From NCBI GenBank assembly GCA_013298745.1, contig JAAFIT010000133.1, positions 1-6,896 on the forward strand: a DNA stretch of 6,896 nucleotides, written 5' to 3'. Source of the stretch: Sphingomonadales bacterium (GTDB lineage: Bacteria > Pseudomonadota > Alphaproteobacteria > Sphingomonadales > Sphingomonadaceae). Of this stretch, positions 6,315-6,896 are shown piece by piece. A program made the position numbers and the translations under genes. Positions within the stretch are counted from its first letter, which is position 1. The number at the start of each line of letters is the position of its first letter. The notes beneath the pieces are model-generated. The model did not search any database and was not told the origin of the DNA. It worked only from the letters and a program-made list of their open reading frames with translations.

Positions 6315-6896
6315 ATGCCCAATCTGAATTACAACCACCTTCGTTATTTCCGCGCCGTCGCGCATGAAGGCAGCCTGACGCGCGCCGCCGAAAGCCTGAA
6401 CCTGTCGCAATCGGCGCTTTCGGTGCAGGTGCAGCGGTTAGAGGAACAGCTCGGCCATCCGTTGTTCGATCGCATCGGCAAACGGCTGGTGCTCAACGAG
6501 GCCGGGCGCATTGCGCTGGATTATGCCGATACGGTGTTCGCCGCCGGGCACGCATTGCTGGCGACGCTGGCGGGCCGCCCGGTGCTCGATCAGCAGGTGC
6601 TGCGGGTCGGCGCATTGCCAACATTGTCGCGCAACTTTCAGCTCGCCTTTGTGCGACCACTGGTCGGCCGCGCCGATGTCGAACTGGTGCTGCGCTCCGG
6701 CACCATGCGCGAATTGCTGGCGCTTCTCGAAGCGCATGAGGTCGATGTCGTGCTGGCGGGAGCGCCGGCGCGCAGCGAGGCGCGCAATGCGCTGATCAGC
6801 CACCACATCGCCGCACAGGCCGTCAGCCTTGTCGGTCCGCCGAGCGAGGCACGCGGCGCATTTCAGTTCCCCGAAAGCCTGCGGGATCGGCCGCTG
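6315..6896 (+). CDS. LysR-type transcriptional regulator, 3'-partial
   Basis: The first 194 codons of a regulator that would normally be about 300 residues; the gene continues past the right edge. An N-terminal winged helix-turn-helix spans about residues 5-62 (NYNHLRYFRAVAHEGSLTRAA). The recognition helix SQSALSVQVQRLEEQLG is at 31-47, followed by HPLFDR and LNEAGRIALDYAD. The effector-binding domain begins near residue 90 (LRVGALPTLSRNFQLAF). The NHLRYF opening recalls the NhaR-like branch of LysR proteins, but the ligand cannot be inferred. An in-frame ATG at 6306 would add Met-Ile-Ala. I prefer 6315 because the protein then begins MPNLNYNHLRYF, as is usual, and because 6306 lies within the predicted -10 and operator. 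Neither start has a good Shine-Dalgarno. Divergent from dabB, and probably its regulator. The frame is open throughout. Confidence 0.9.
   Translation, partial: MPNLNYNHLRYFRAVAHEGSLTRAAESLNLSQSALSVQVQRLEEQLGHPLFDRIGKRLVLNEAGRIALDYADTVFAAGHALLATLAGRPVLDQQVLRVGALPTLSRNFQLAFVRPLVGRADVELVLRSGTMRELLALLEAHEVDVVLAGAPARSEARNALISHHIAAQAVSLVGPPSEARGAFQFPESLRDRPL

Overview
The window reads as a GC-rich chromosomal segment of an alphaproteobacterium, most likely a sphingomonad. I base this on codon usage, on the kind of flavin amine oxidase/cytochrome c pair, and on the look of the proteins. This is inference from memory of families; no search was run. Almost every base is coding, and no mobile element, tRNA, rRNA or CRISPR array was seen.

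Layout. (1) Bases 1-1216, plus strand: the 3' three quarters of a flavin monoamine oxidase gene. It enters from the left edge and carries a -1 frameshift near 377-383. (2) Bases 1218-1598, plus: a small secreted mono-haem cytochrome c, starting 1 base after the oxidase stop. (3) Bases 1617-2072, minus: a small VOC/glyoxalase-fold protein with an apparent signal peptide, convergent with the cytochrome. (4) Bases 2077-4620, minus: dabA. (5) Bases 4648-6207, minus: dabB. (6) Bases 6208-6314: a short AT-rich divergent regulatory region. (7) Bases 6315-6896, plus: the 5' part of a LysR-type regulator that runs off the right edge.

How the genes work together. The minus-strand genes look like one operon, dabB-dabA-VOC, with gaps of 27 and 4 bases. 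DabA (DUF2309, a beta-carbonic-anhydrase-like zinc protein) and DabB (an antiporter-like membrane subunit related to NuoL) form the DAB inorganic-carbon pump, also called MpsAB. It is thought to use the proton gradient to convert CO2 vectorially to cytoplasmic bicarbonate. No RuBisCO or carboxysome gene is in view, so a role in feeding carboxylases at low CO2 is the likelier reading. The divergent LysR gene probably controls the operon. A perfect 7-base inverted repeat with a T-N11-A core lies in the shared region and overlaps a good -10 for lysR.

The amine oxidase and cytochrome c form a separate unit. The pairing suggests a periplasmic amine dehydrogenase that passes electrons to cytochrome c instead of O2. 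In this copy the frameshift would inactivate the flavoenzyme unless it is a sequencing error. I found no clearly undescribed system. The points most worth following are the VOC gene coupled to dabA, the possibly leaderless, self-regulated lysR, and the oxidase/cytochrome pair.
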